64,000 nt of DNA. Source: Streptomyces sp. NRRL F-525. GTDB lineage: Bacteria; Actinomycetota; Actinomycetes; Streptomycetales; Streptomycetaceae. This document shows positions 40,809 through 49,404 of the stretch, piece by piece. How positions within the stretch are numbered: the first letter of the stretch is position 1; each line of letters opens with the position of its first letter. A model generated the notes under the pieces. It worked only from the letters and a program-made list of their open reading frames with translations, had not been told where the DNA came from and made no database searches. The position numbers and the translations under genes were made by a program. The DNA is taken from the NCBI RefSeq assembly GCF_000716605.1, contig NZ_JNXE01000050.1, forward strand, positions 44,225 to 108,224, written 5' to 3'.

Positions 40809-41462
40809 GTGGAAGAGACGATCGCGGGCACCGAAGCCGCTCAGATTCCGAAGCAGCGCGGGGAATCGCTGCTGGAGACAGCCGTACGCTACGCCGAGGA
40901 GCGCCACTGGGACGTCTTCCCCGGCACCTGGCTGGAAGCCGTCGACGGGGTGCAGCACTGCTCCTGCGGCGACCCCGCGTGCGCCGCACCCGGCGCACAC
41001 CCGGCGCGTGAGGACTGGGCGACGCAGGCGACGGGCAGTGCGACGGTCGCGCGACGGATGTGGCAGAAGCAGCCGGCGTCTTCGATTCTGTTGCCCACGG
41101 GGCGGACGTTCGACGCGATTTCCGTCCCGGAGAGTTCGGGGTTTCTCGCGCTGGCCCGGATGGAGCGGATGGAACTGACGCTGGGGCCTGTGACGTTGAC
41201 GCCTGCGCGGCGGATGGAGTTCTTCGTTCTTCCCGGGGCTTCGGTGAAGGTGCCGGATCTGGTGCGGCGGATCGGGTGGGCGCCTGCTTCTCTTGATCTG
41301 GTGGTGCTGGGCGAGGGTGCGTATGTGGCTGCGCCGCCTACGCGGTTCGGGTCTCGGGGGGCTGTGCAGTGGGCTTGTCGGCCTACCGCTGCGAATCGGT
41401 GGTTGCCGGATGCGGAGGAGTTGATCTCGCCGCTCGCCTATGCGTGTGGGAGGGATCGGTAG
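40809..41462 (+). CDS. bifunctional DNA primase/polymerase N-terminal domain protein
   Basis: A ~217-residue stand-alone prim-pol-like domain: LLETAVRYAEERHWDVFPGTWLE at the start, a CSCGDPACAAPGAHPA zinc-like cluster with two CxC/C pairs, and SILLPTGRTFDAISVPE and FVLPGASVKVPDLVRRIGW. Conserved across Streptomyces as a chromosomal gene and not phage-derived; its cellular role is not known to me. The GTG at MEETIAGTEAAQIPKQRGES was chosen from memory of homologues; GTG at 40785 or 40800 would add a few residues and the latter has a better-spaced site. A 33-base repeat follows the stop. Confidence 0.8.
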   Translation: MEETIAGTEAAQIPKQRGESLLETAVRYAEERHWDVFPGTWLEAVDGVQHCSCGDPACAAPGAHPAREDWATQATGSATVARRMWQKQPASSILLPTGRTFDAISVPESSGFLALARMERMELTLGPVTLTPARRMEFFVLPGASVKVPDLVRRIGWAPASLDLVVLGEGAYVAAPPTRFGSRGAVQWACRPTAANRWLPDAEELISPLAYACGRDR

Positions 41463-41481
41463 TCGCGCGAGTGCGGGTTCG

Positions 41482-41514
41482 GTGGGGGCTGGTCGCGCAG
41501 TTCCCCGCGCCCCT
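41482..41514 (-). repeat. 33-base intergenic repeat, copy 9
   Basis: Reverse copy with intact core, between the primase-domain stop and the ABC ATPase start, preceded by GTGCGGGTTCG. Confidence 0.8.
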
Positions 41515-41546
41515 TGGGTGGGGCACCTGACCGTAGGCTGCAAGGC

Positions 41547-42317
41547 ATGACGTCGGCTGTGAGTGTGCGTGGGCTCTGGAAGCGGTTTGGGCAGCAGGTT
41601 GCTGTTGCTGGGATCGATCTTGAGCTGCCCGCTGGGAAGTTCATCGGGCTGGTGGGGCCCAATGGGGCCGGGAAGACCACGACCCTCTCCATGGTGACCG
41701 GGTTGTTGCGGCCCGATCAGGGGAGTGTCTCGGTCGTCGGGCATGACGTGTGGGCGGATCCGGTGGCCGTGAAGGCGCGGATCGGGGTGTTGCCGGAAGG
41801 GCTTCGGCTCTTCGAGCGGCTGTCGGGGCGTGAACTCCTCGGGTACAGCGGGCGGTTGCGGGGGCTGCCCGGTGCCGAGGTCGACAAGCGGGCCACTCAA
41901 CTCCTCGACGTGCTCGACCTGGCCGGGGCGCAGCACAAGCTCGTCGTCGACTACTCGACCGGTATGCGCAAGAAGATCGGGCTCGCCGCCGCTCTCCTCC
42001 ACAACCCCGAAGTCCTGTTCCTGGACGAGCCGTTCGAGGGCGTCGACCCGGTCTCCGCGCAGACCATCCGGGGCGTCCTGGAGCGCTACACCGCCTCCGG
42101 CGCCACCGTCGTCTTCTCCTCCCACGTCATGGAACTCGTCGAGTCCCTCTGCGACTGGGTCGCCGTGATGGCCGCCGGCCGCATCCGCGCCCAGGGCACC
42201 CTCGCCGAGGTCCGCGGCGAATCCCCGACGCTCCAGCAGGCGTTCCTCGAACTCGTCGGCGCGGGCGCCCGCGACCACAGCTCCGACCTCGACTGGCTGG
42301 GCGGCGGCACCCGATGA
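41547..42317 (+). CDS. ABC transporter ATP-binding protein
   Basis: A 256-residue ABC ATPase: Walker A GPNGAGKTTTLSMV, signature YSTGMRKKIGLAAALL, Walker B VLFLDEPFEGVDP and a switch His in VVFSSHVMEL. The signature reads STGMR instead of the canonical LSGGQ, as usual in CcmA/YxlF-type exporter ATPases. It couples to the following permease gene, whose start overlaps its stop (ATGA). The first ATG with family homology is used because an upstream GTG would read through the 33-base repeat. Confidence 0.93.
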   Translation: MTSAVSVRGLWKRFGQQVAVAGIDLELPAGKFIGLVGPNGAGKTTTLSMVTGLLRPDQGSVSVVGHDVWADPVAVKARIGVLPEGLRLFERLSGRELLGYSGRLRGLPGAEVDKRATQLLDVLDLAGAQHKLVVDYSTGMRKKIGLAAALLHNPEVLFLDEPFEGVDPVSAQTIRGVLERYTASGATVVFSSHVMELVESLCDWVAVMAAGRIRAQGTLAEVRGESPTLQQAFLELVGAGARDHSSDLDWLGGGTR

Positions 42318-43921
42318 GCGAGAACACCGCGACGGCCTCGATCACCCCCGTCGTCGTACGCCTGAAGCTGTCCCTGCTGCGGAACGGTCTACGGCAGTCC
42401 GGTGGCCGGCGGGCCGCGTACGTCGCGTCGGCGGTCGTGGCGCTGCTGATCGCCGCGCTCCAGCTGCTGGGGCTGATCGCGCTGCGCGGGGACACGCACG
42501 CGGTCTCCGTGGTCGTACTCCTCGTGGCGGTACTGGGGTTGGGCTGGGCGGTGATGCCGCTGTTCTTCCCGTCCGGCGACGAGACCCTCGACCCGACTCG
42601 CCTGGTGATGCTGCCCCTTCGGCCCCAGCCTTTGGTACGGGCCCTGCTGGCGGCCTCGTTGGTCGGCATCGGGCCGCTGTTCACGCTGGTGCTGCTGCTG
42701 GGGTCCGTGATCGCGGTGGCGCACGGCGCCGCCGCGTACGTCACTGCGGTCGTGGCGGTCGCCCTCGGGCTACTGATCTGCGTGGCCCTCGCGCGGGCGG
42801 TCGCCGCGGCCAACATCCGCCTGCTGACCAGCCGCAAGGGCCGGGACCTGGCGGTGCTGAGCGGGCTGGTGATCGCGGTCGGGGTGCAGCTGGTCAACTT
42901 CGGTGTGCAGCACCTGGGTTCGTCCGGGCTGTCCCAACTCGACCCGGCGGCCGAGGTGTTGCGCTGGGTGCCGCCCGCGTCGGCGGTCGGCGCGGTCGAC
43001 TCGGTGAGCAGGGGTTCGTACGGCCTGGCGGCAGCTCAACTCGTGCTGTCCGCTTGCGCCTTGGGATCCCTGCTACTCCTCTGGTCACGCAGCCTGACCA
43101 AGCTGATGACGGCACCGGACGGCTCGACGCTCCAGTCCGCGGAACCGGCGGCGAAGGAGAAGGCGTCCACGGGCGGCCTGGCCCGCTTCCTCCCGTCCGG
43201 GCGCACGGGGACGGTCATGGAACGCAGCCTGCGGTATGTGTGGCGCGACCCCAAGACCAAGGCTGCGTGGGTGACTTCGCTGGCGATCGGGCTGATCGTG
43301 CCGGTGTTCAACGCGCTGCAGGGCACGGGCTCGGTGTACTTCGCGTGTTTCGCGGCCGGGATGCTCGGCATCCAGATGTACAACCAGTTCGGCCAGGACA
43401 CCTCCGCGTTCTGGATGGTCGCGATGACGATCTCCACGACGAAGGACGCCTACGCCGAACTCCGGGCGCGTGCCCTGGCGTTGCTGGTGATCACCCTGCC
43501 GTACGCGACCCTGGTGACCGTCCTGACGACGGCACTGCTCGGCAACTGGTCCCGGCTCCCGGAGGTCCTCGGCCTCTCCTTCGCCCTCCTCGGCGCGATG
43601 CTCGCGACCGGCGCCTGGACCTCGGCCCGCTTCCCCTACTCCATCCCCCAGGGCACCCACAAGAACGTCGCCCCCGGCCAGGCCGGCCTCGCCTGGATCT
43701 CCATCTTCGGCGGCATGATCTCCGCGGCCCTCCTCTGCTCCCCCGTCATCACCCTCACCATCTGGGCAAACGTCAGCGCGGACGGGGATCAGTGGAGCTG
43801 GGTGCTGCTGCCGGCCGGGGCGGCGTACGGGGCAGCACTGACGTATGCGGGCCTACGCCTGGCAGCACCGGGAACGGCACGGCGCCTACCGGAGATCCTG
43901 GCGGCCGTGAGCAAAGGGTGA
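42314..43921 (+). CDS. ABC transporter permease, exporter type
   Basis: A 535-residue integral membrane protein with about 12-14 hydrophobic segments and no substrate motif. ERSLRYVWRDPKTKAAW in mid-protein is typical of large ABC-2-like permeases that pair with the upstream ATPase. Together they should form an exporter for a lipid, peptide or drug, but the cargo is unknown. The gene is translationally coupled to the ATPase and ends ~30 bases before a 33-base repeat. Confidence 0.87.
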   Translation: MSENTATASITPVVVRLKLSLLRNGLRQSGGRRAAYVASAVVALLIAALQLLGLIALRGDTHAVSVVVLLVAVLGLGWAVMPLFFPSGDETLDPTRLVMLPLRPQPLVRALLAASLVGIGPLFTLVLLLGSVIAVAHGAAAYVTAVVAVALGLLICVALARAVAAANIRLLTSRKGRDLAVLSGLVIAVGVQLVNFGVQHLGSSGLSQLDPAAEVLRWVPPASAVGAVDSVSRGSYGLAAAQLVLSACALGSLLLLWSRSLTKLMTAPDGSTLQSAEPAAKEKASTGGLARFLPSGRTGTVMERSLRYVWRDPKTKAAWVTSLAIGLIVPVFNALQGTGSVYFACFAAGMLGIQMYNQFGQDTSAFWMVAMTISTTKDAYAELRARALALLVITLPYATLVTVLTTALLGNWSRLPEVLGLSFALLGAMLATGAWTSARFPYSIPQGTHKNVAPGQAGLAWISIFGGMISAALLCSPVITLTIWANVSADGDQWSWVLLPAGAAYGAALTYAGLRLAAPGTARRLPEILAAVSKG

Positions 43922-43951
43922 CTCTTCAACTCAGGGTCGGGCGGTGCTTTT

Positions 43952-43984
43952 AGGGGCGCGGGGAACTGCGCGCCCAGCCCCAAC
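43952..43984 (+). repeat. 33-base intergenic repeat, copy 10
   Basis: Forward copy with one change (GCGCCCAGCC). The downstream ~45 bases, ending CCCCCCACCCCCCTAGGCG, match those after copy 1, so the extended element is shared. Confidence 0.8.
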
Positions 43985-44035
43985 GGCGCAGCACCCGCCA
44001 CACAACAGAACCCCCCACCCCCCTAGGCGCCCAAC

Positions 44036-44893
44036 TCACACCAGCACCCCATCAAGAAACGGCTCGATAGCCGCCCGCCAAGCCGACGGCTGGTCATAGT
44101 GCACAAGATGCCCGGCATCAGCGACCTCCGCATACTCCCCGCGAGGAAGCACCCTCACCATCTCCTGCGCCTCAGCCCGCCCCAACTCCCCATCCAGCCC
44201 CCGCACCACCAGCGCAGGACACTGCACCTGAGCCAGCTCCTCCCAGTGCGCGTCGTACACCCACGTCTCCCGGGACTTCAGCATCTGCTCAGGCTCGAAC
44301 ACCGGCCGCCACCCGTCGGCAGACTCGTGCATGACCTCGGCGTAGAACTCCCCCCGGGACGGATTCGGCCGCTCCACCCACGGATCGTCCTCCCCGAACC
44401 ACTTACGGACATCCGCGAGCGTGGCGAAGGGCACGGGCCACGACTCGAACCAGTCGGCCCACTCCCGCTGCGAGGCCGCCCCCAGCGCGGACGCCCGCAT
44501 GTCGCAGATGATCAACCCCCGCACCAGATCAGGCCGTTTCGCCGCCAGCTGCCACGCCGTGAGCGCACCCATCGCATGGCCGATGAGGACGACCGGGGCA
44601 AGCCCCAGCTGCTCCAGCGCCGCCTCCGCGTCCTCGACGTAGGCCTCGCGGGTGAAGGCCGCCTGCGGCGGCTTGTCGCTCTGGCCGTGGCCGCGCTGGT
44701 CGAGTGCGACGGCACGGTGCCGCTCGGAGAGCCAACGGGCGGTGGACGCCCAGTGCGAGGCACGGCCCATCAGGCCGTGCAGTAACAGAACTCCGGGTGC
44801 CCGCTCGATCTCCCCCGCCTTGGGCGGGTCCGCGAACTCCCACGCGGCCAGGCGTACGCCGCCTGCTCCGGTCACGTCGATGCGCCGCGCCAT
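44036..44893 (-). CDS. alpha/beta hydrolase
   Basis: A 285-residue alpha/beta hydrolase: oxyanion strand VLLLHGLMGRASHW, LDQRGHGQSDKP, nucleophile elbow GHAMG, acid region LVVRGLDGELGRAEA and a late DAGHLVHYDQP with the catalytic His. The elbow has Ala in place of Ser or Asp at the nucleophile position (IGHAMGALTAW), so hydrolysis by the usual mechanism is doubtful; it may be a binding protein or a non-hydrolytic lyase. The ATG at MARRIDVTGAGGVRLAAWEF was chosen over an upstream GTG because it has an AGGGGGG site. A palindrome like an SOS box lies ~170 bases upstream. Confidence 0.82.
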   Translation of the reverse strand: MARRIDVTGAGGVRLAAWEFADPPKAGEIERAPGVLLLHGLMGRASHWASTARWLSERHRAVALDQRGHGQSDKPPQAAFTREAYVEDAEAALEQLGLAPVVLIGHAMGALTAWQLAAKRPDLVRGLIICDMRASALGAASQREWADWFESWPVPFATLADVRKWFGEDDPWVERPNPSRGEFYAEVMHESADGWRPVFEPEQMLKSRETWVYDAHWEELAQVQCPALVVRGLDGELGRAEAQEMVRVLPRGEYAEVADAGHLVHYDQPSAWRAAIEPFLDGVLV

Positions 44894-45062
44894 TGGTCCT
44901 GGCACCCCCCTAGCTCCGCACGGACCGCTCGCTCCCGCTTCGAGCCCACCGGTCCTGTGAACCACGCTCTGCCGCCTGTGCCGTTTCTTCTTGCTTCCGT
45001 CTCTTCTCTCGCTCGTCTCTTCCTACAGCTCATGCCCCGCGGGTTTCATCACCCACAGGTTA

Positions 45063-45078
45063 TCGAATACAGATTCGA
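45063..45078. promoter_or_regulatory. SOS-box-like palindrome
   Basis: TCGAAT, four bases, ATTCGA. The actinobacterial LexA site is TCGAAC-N4-GTTCGA, so it differs at one symmetrical pair. On the minus strand it lies near GATAACCT, a possible -10 of the alpha/beta hydrolase gene. Confidence 0.3.
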
Positions 45079-45244
45079 AAATGCTGTCCTCGGCCGCAAC
45101 ACCCCTCGTTCGAGTGACCCGGCCCGGGGAATGATCGCCGCTGCCGAGGGGAGACCTTCAGCGGGAGGCGGACCGCTCGGGGAAACCGGTCCGGAGGGGA
45201 TGACCTTGAGAGCTCGGGGCTCCGGGTCAGCACAGGGGAGGACA

Positions 45245-45272
45245 GGCCCCGGCGCCGTGCGGCGCCGGGGCC
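45245..45272. terminator. strong 12-base-arm hairpin
   Basis: GGCCCCGGCGCC, four-base loop, GGCGCCGGGGCC. The stem is all G and C and perfectly paired, so it should stop transcription in either direction. It lies ~220 bases after the dmdR1 stop. Confidence 0.6.
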
Positions 45273-45490
45273 CTCTCCACGTCTGCGGCACATCCTCCCG
45301 CCCCCCTCACGGTCATATGCCTTACGCGACAGCCTGGCACGCGCAGCGCCCGAGCGCTGCGATTCAGCGCACTGAATCTCGGAAGAGCCGAGTCCACCGA
45401 AGGCCCCGCCGGGACGCCACAACTACCCCTCGCGCCCCACGAGTTGAACGACCCGCAGCTCAGCGCCGGGCCCGCCCCCTGACCGCCGGC

Positions 45491-46183
45491 TCAGCGCTTG
45501 GCCACGAACACGTGCGAGGCGATCTCCGACTCCAGCTCGGCCGCCTCCCCGCCGCTGCCCACCAGCACCCCGCCCGCCGACTCCGTCACGCTCACCACCG
45601 AGCCGGGCTGCACGCCCGCGCGCCGCAGCGTGTACATCAGCTGGGCGTCCGTCTGGATGGGCTCGCCGATCCGGCGTACGACGACGGTCTTGCCGTCGAC
45701 ACCCGGGTCGAGGTCGGCCAGCGACACCATGCCCTCGTCCAGGAACGGGTCGGCCCCGTCCTTCTCGCCCAGCTCCTCAAGGCCGGGGATGGGATTGCCG
45801 TACGGCGACTCCGTGGGGTGGCGCAGCAGCTCCAGGACGCGGCGCTCCACGGCCTCGCTCATCACGTGCTCCCAGCGGCAGGCCTCGGCGTGCACCTGCT
45901 CCCACTCCAGGCCGATCACGTCGACGAGCAGACACTCGGCGAGCCGGTGCTTGCGCATCACGCGCGTGGCGAGCCGACGGCCCTCGTCGGTCAGCTCCAG
46001 GTGGCGGTCGCTCGCCACGGCCACCAGGCCGTCGCGCTCCATGCGCGCCACCGTCTGGCTCACCGTGGGCCCGCTCTGGTCGAGCCGCTCGGCGATGCGG
46101 GCGCGCATGGGGACCACACCTTCCTCCTCCAGCTCGAGGATGGTGCGGAGATACATCTCCGTGGTGTCGATCAGTCCGGACAT
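45491..46183 (-). CDS. dmdR1: DtxR/IdeR-family iron-dependent regulator (DmdR1-like)
   Basis: A 230-residue metalloregulator: N-terminal winged helix (MYLRTILELEEEGVVPMRARI, SGPTVSQTVARMERDGLV), a dimer and metal domain, and a C-terminal SH3-like domain. The metal ligands align by number with DtxR: Met10, His79, Glu83, His98, Cys102, Glu105 and His106 are all present (HAEACRWEH). With Fe(II) bound it should repress siderophore and iron-uptake genes at TTAGGTTAGG-type iron boxes. It is divergent from the SIS gene. From memory it is the SCO4394 orthologue, where an antisense gene (adm) was described; a 257-codon antisense frame (45498-46271) is open here too. Confidence 0.92.
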   Translation of the reverse strand: MSGLIDTTEMYLRTILELEEEGVVPMRARIAERLDQSGPTVSQTVARMERDGLVAVASDRHLELTDEGRRLATRVMRKHRLAECLLVDVIGLEWEQVHAEACRWEHVMSEAVERRVLELLRHPTESPYGNPIPGLEELGEKDGADPFLDEGMVSLADLDPGVDGKTVVVRRIGEPIQTDAQLMYTLRRAGVQPGSVVSVTESAGGVLVGSGGEAAELESEIASHVFVAKR

Positions 46184-46367
46184 ACGTGCCCCTCGATTAC
46201 CTCTGCCCGAAGCTCGACGGCTCCGCGGCGCGTGCGCTGGCCCTGGACTCAATTCTGACGCATACCACTGACAACCGTGCCGCGCCGCTGAAACCAGCCG
46301 GTTACGGCGACCTGTGAGCCCCTGTGCGGCGGCCCGCCACCCGGGTTCCACGGCCTTGCCCGCCGTA

Positions 46368-46373
46368 TTGACA
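46368..46373 (+). promoter_or_regulatory. -35 element of the SIS-domain gene
   Basis: TTGACA in the gap between dmdR1 and the SIS gene, on the SIS strand. The -10 is not clear. The DasR-like site begins five bases downstream, so bound repressor would block the promoter. Confidence 0.4.
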
Positions 46374-46377
46374 GCGC

Positions 46378-46393
46378 ACTGGTCCAGACCGCA
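46378..46393. promoter_or_regulatory. DasR-responsive-element-like site
   Basis: ACTGGTCCAGACCGCA matches the dre consensus ACTGGTCTAGACCACT at 13 of 16 positions, with the inner GGTC/GACC arms intact. It lies between the -35 box and the SIS start. DasR is the GlcNAc-responsive GntR repressor of Streptomyces. Confidence 0.55.
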
Positions 46394-46443
46394 CGGTGAT
46401 CCGCGACACAGCCGCATGGCAACCGTACCGAAGGGGCTTCCGC

Positions 46444-47199
46444 ATGAGCGACCGTACGCCGGCCGGCCAGTTCTTCGACGCCGCGATCACCCTCCTCCAG
46501 CGGGTCCGCGACGAAGAGGCCGACTCCGTCCAGGCGGCCGGCACGCTCCTCGCGGACACCGTCGCCGACGGCGGGCGCCTCTTCGCCTTCGGTGCCGGGC
46601 ACTCCTCCCTCGCGGCCCAGGACGTCGTCTACCGCGCGGGCGGGCTCGCCCTGATGAACCTGCTCACCGTGCCCGGAGTCGTCGGCGTCGACGTCATGCC
46701 GGCCACGCTGGGCTCCGCCCTGGAGCGCGTCGACGGCCTCGCGAGCGTCGTCCTGGAGACGTCACCGCTGCGCTCCGGGGACGCCCTGGTGATCATCTCG
46801 CTGTCCGGGCGCAACGCGCTCCCCGTGGAGATGGCCATGAAGGCCCGTTCCCTGGGTGTCCGGGTCATCGGCGTGACGTCGGTGGCGTACGCCTCGGAGA
46901 CGACGTCACGGCACGTCTCGGGGACGTATCTGAAGGACCACTGCGATGTCGTCCTCGACTCGAAGATCGCGATCGGCGACGCGGAACTCACCCTCGACAC
47001 CATCCCGGCCCCCTTCGCCCCCGCCTCCACGGTCGTCACCTCCGCGCTCCTCCAGGCGGTCATGGCGACGGCGGCGGCGACCCTGGCCGACCGGGGCATC
47101 GAGCCGCCCCTGCTGCGCTCGGGGAACGTGGACGGCGGCCACGCGTGGAACGGCCGGGTGTTCGAGGAGTACCGGGACCGGATCTTCTACCAGTACTGA
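46444..47199 (+). CDS. SIS-domain sugar-phosphate-binding protein
   Basis: A 251-residue SIS-fold protein: FAFGAGHSSLAAQDVVYRAGG with the phosphosugar Ser loop, and ALVIISLSGRNALPVEMAMKARSLGVRVIGVTS as the second half. Related proteins are MurNAc-6-P etherases and amino-sugar isomerases; the closest guess is a phosphosugar isomerase or binding protein for GlcNAc/MurNAc derivatives. The ATG has an AAGGGG site. The DasR-like operator just upstream supports an amino-sugar role. Confidence 0.87.
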   Translation: MSDRTPAGQFFDAAITLLQRVRDEEADSVQAAGTLLADTVADGGRLFAFGAGHSSLAAQDVVYRAGGLALMNLLTVPGVVGVDVMPATLGSALERVDGLASVVLETSPLRSGDALVIISLSGRNALPVEMAMKARSLGVRVIGVTSVAYASETTSRHVSGTYLKDHCDVVLDSKIAIGDAELTLDTIPAPFAPASTVVTSALLQAVMATAAATLADRGIEPPLLRSGNVDGGHAWNGRVFEEYRDRIFYQY

Positions 47200-47217
47200 G
47201 CCACTAGGGGGCAGCCG

Positions 47218-47253
47218 CTCACTACTGGGTGATGGCTCACTACTGGGTGATGG
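47218..47253. repeat. 18-base tandem duplication
   Basis: CTCACTACTGGGTGATGG occurs twice without spacer, immediately before the PAS gene's stop and after the SIS gene's stop. It lies outside both coding regions and looks like a recent replication slip. Confidence 0.85.
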
Positions 47254-47254
47254 C

Positions 47255-48721
47255 TCACTTCCCGCCCGCGGCCTCCGCGAGATCCAGGGCGGCCGCGATC
47301 CGTACGGCGACGTCCTCGGCGTAGATCGAGTCGGACCGTTCGAACTGGCTGCGCCCGGCGCCCCGCAGGAACGTCACGACACCCAGGGTCCGCCCCCGGC
47401 TGCGCAGGACCGCGCACAGGGCGTGCACGGCGTCCGTGGGCCACTGCCGGACCCGGGCCCACTCGCGGGCCTGTTCGGGCGGGACGGTGCCGATGCTGGC
47501 CCGCACGGAGCCGACGCGTTCGACGCACTGGAGGGCGGGATGCCCCTCTCCGTAGCGCACGGGCAGCCCGGCGGCGCCGGAGAGGAGACTCGGCCCCGGT
47601 GCACCCGTGGGCGTAGCGGCGACCCGGATGAGTCGTACGGCCGTAGCACGCACCCCGTCACCATCGTTCAACGATCCGCCCGCGACCCGGTCGATGAGGG
47701 CGTGGTCGGCGAAGCCGGCGAGGGCGAAGTCGAGGTGGACGGTCGCGGCGTCGCGCGGGTCCTCGCACTCGGCGGCGGCGCGGGCCGCGCGGTGCAGCTG
47801 CTGGGCCCGGAAGCGCAGCAGCGAGGCCTCCTGCTCCAGTTGCTTGGCCTCGGTGACGTCCTGGAAGAGCCAGCCGACGCCGAGCGGCACCGGTTCCTCG
47901 GTGAGCGGCGAGGCCAGCCGCAGGAAGCCACTGCGCCAGCAGCGCCGTAGATTGCCCTCCGGCGTCCGGACGCTCACCCAGATCTCCGCGGGCGCCGGCG
48001 GCGCACCCTCGGCGAGCACGTGCGTGAGCGCGGCCTCCAGCTCCTCGACCCCCTGGGCGAGCAGTTCGCCGAGAGGCCGCCCGAGCACGGAGGTGCGCCC
48101 GGTACCGAGTGCCCGCGCGGCATGGGAATTGACGACGGCGGGCCGCAGATCGGCATCGACGAGCACAACGCCCCAGGAGGCGTCCTCGAACAACGCCTCA
48201 CTCAGGGCGATCGACCGCTCGAGGTCGATCTGGGCGTGCACCTCACTGAAGGCGCAGTAGATCCCGGCGGGCTTGCCATCAGGCCCGCGCACGGCGGCGG
48301 ACTGGGTCCGCACGAGCACGCGCCCCCCGTCCTTCGTAAGGAGGGCGAACTCGTTGACCTGCCGCCCGGGCGCCTGCATGGCGGACATGAGCCGCCCCTC
48401 GACCTCCTCGGCGTCCGCACTCCGTACGGCCCACCCGGCCAGCCCCTGCCGTCCCACGGCCTCGGCGGCGGTCCAGCCGAGGATGCGCTCGGCCTCGCGG
48501 TTCCAGTGGGTCAGCACGCCGTCGGCGTCGAAGGCACAGAGCGCCGCGTCCATCCCGTCGAGCAACGCGGCCAACAGGTCGGATCCGCCGACACCTTCGG
48601 GCCCACCGTCCCGCTCGGGCTCGTCGGGACCCAACTCATCGGTGGTCCCACTACGCCGGGAAGCACTCACCTGGACCCCCTGCAGGCTGCGTCCGCGGAC
48701 ACGACGCGTCGGTTCACTCAC
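47255..48721 (-). CDS. PAS-domain signalling protein with GAF-like C-terminus
   Basis: A 488-residue protein with two PAS domains: residues ~45-165 (AALLDGMDAALCAFDADGVLTHWNREAERILGW) and ~170-290 (FEDASWGVVLVDADLRPAVVNSHAARALG). A coiled linker (TEAKQLEQEASLLRFRAQQLHRAARAA) follows, then a GAF-like domain. Many Streptomyces relatives continue into a SpoIIE/PP2C phosphatase; this one stops before it and has no kinase or HTH, so it needs a partner. The start is GTG with a GAGGGGG site. Two tandem 18-base repeats lie just beyond the stop. Confidence 0.87.
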   Translation of the reverse strand: MSEPTRRVRGRSLQGVQVSASRRSGTTDELGPDEPERDGGPEGVGGSDLLAALLDGMDAALCAFDADGVLTHWNREAERILGWTAAEAVGRQGLAGWAVRSADAEEVEGRLMSAMQAPGRQVNEFALLTKDGGRVLVRTQSAAVRGPDGKPAGIYCAFSEVHAQIDLERSIALSEALFEDASWGVVLVDADLRPAVVNSHAARALGTGRTSVLGRPLGELLAQGVEELEAALTHVLAEGAPPAPAEIWVSVRTPEGNLRRCWRSGFLRLASPLTEEPVPLGVGWLFQDVTEAKQLEQEASLLRFRAQQLHRAARAAAECEDPRDAATVHLDFALAGFADHALIDRVAGGSLNDGDGVRATAVRLIRVAATPTGAPGPSLLSGAAGLPVRYGEGHPALQCVERVGSVRASIGTVPPEQAREWARVRQWPTDAVHALCAVLRSRGRTLGVVTFLRGAGRSQFERSDSIYAEDVAVRIAAALDLAEAAGGK

Positions 48722-48924
48722 TCCCCCTCATTCAACTCGAACGTGACGCAGCACACACCGGGTTCCCGCAAGATTGAGGGAATCGTTGTACGGCACCGGC
48801 TCACCCCGCTCTCGACGAACGCCTGACAACTCATCGCGCCGCACGCGACGTTGACTGGAACCTGACCACGGGGTTCCCCTTCCAAACAATCTGGATCACG
48901 GTGACGGACCGTCCCCCACCCACG

Positions 48925-49404
48925 TCACGGGAGACGGCGGAGCGTGATCCACACGTCGGTCTCGCCGTCCAGCACATAGCGCTCGGTCTCGACGAAACCC
49001 CGGGCCTCGGCGAACCGCACCCCGTCCGTGTTGGCGGCCAGGACGACGGTCTCGATCGCGCCGGCGCCGAGCGCACGCGCGCGCGTGAGGCCGTTTTCGT
49101 AGAGCGCGGCTCCGTAGCCGCGCCGCCGGAACCCGGGCAGCACGCGCGCGATGACGGTCACCACCGCGTCCTCGCCCTCCGGGGGCCGCACGGTGGAGCA
49201 GCCCACGAGCACGTCCCCCAGGTACGCGTTCTCCAGCCGGTTCCGACCGCTCCGCTCGCGGACCTCGTCCAGGGACATCGCGGCGGGCGGCACGATGAGG
49301 TTGTGGACGTGCTGCCAGTCTTTGAGGGCGCTCTCCGCAGCTGGGTCCACCAGTTCGATACGAAGGTCCGTCACCGCTCCCCGCTCCACACGCTGTTCTG
49401 TCAT
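48925..49404 (-). CDS. GNAT family N-acetyltransferase
   Basis: A 159-residue GNAT-like protein, or a little shorter if the start is the internal GTG at TDLRIELVDPA. The acetyl-CoA loop RVLPGFRRRGYGAALYENGL is visible, followed by NTDGVRFAEARGFVETERYVL. Monocistronic, ending ~200 bases upstream of the PAS gene start on the same strand. Its start is ~290 bases from the iscB start on the opposite strand, so the iscB promoter region and any guide-RNA transcript lie in that gap. Confidence 0.85.
   Translation of the reverse strand: MTEQRVERGAVTDLRIELVDPAAESALKDWQHVHNLIVPPAAMSLDEVRERSGRNRLENAYLGDVLVGCSTVRPPEGEDAVVTVIARVLPGFRRRGYGAALYENGLTRARALGAGAIETVVLAANTDGVRFAEARGFVETERYVLDGETDVWITLRRLP

Larger units (their letters stand above)
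44894..45490. other. long intergenic region between alpha/beta hydrolase and dmdR1
   Basis: This 597-base stretch has no confident gene. It holds a TCGAAT-N4-ATTCGA palindrome at 45063-45078 and a 12-base-arm hairpin at 45245-45272. A minus-strand frame from about 45300 gives an Arg/Pro/Ser-rich product without recognisable domains. I looked for riboswitch signatures (c-di-AMP, cobalamin) and saw none complete. Confidence 0.45.

Noticed and set aside
44894..45490. Possible riboswitch (c-di-AMP or cobalamin) in the long gap next to dmdR1
   Set aside because: No complete conserved core was found and no suitable target gene follows on the right strand.
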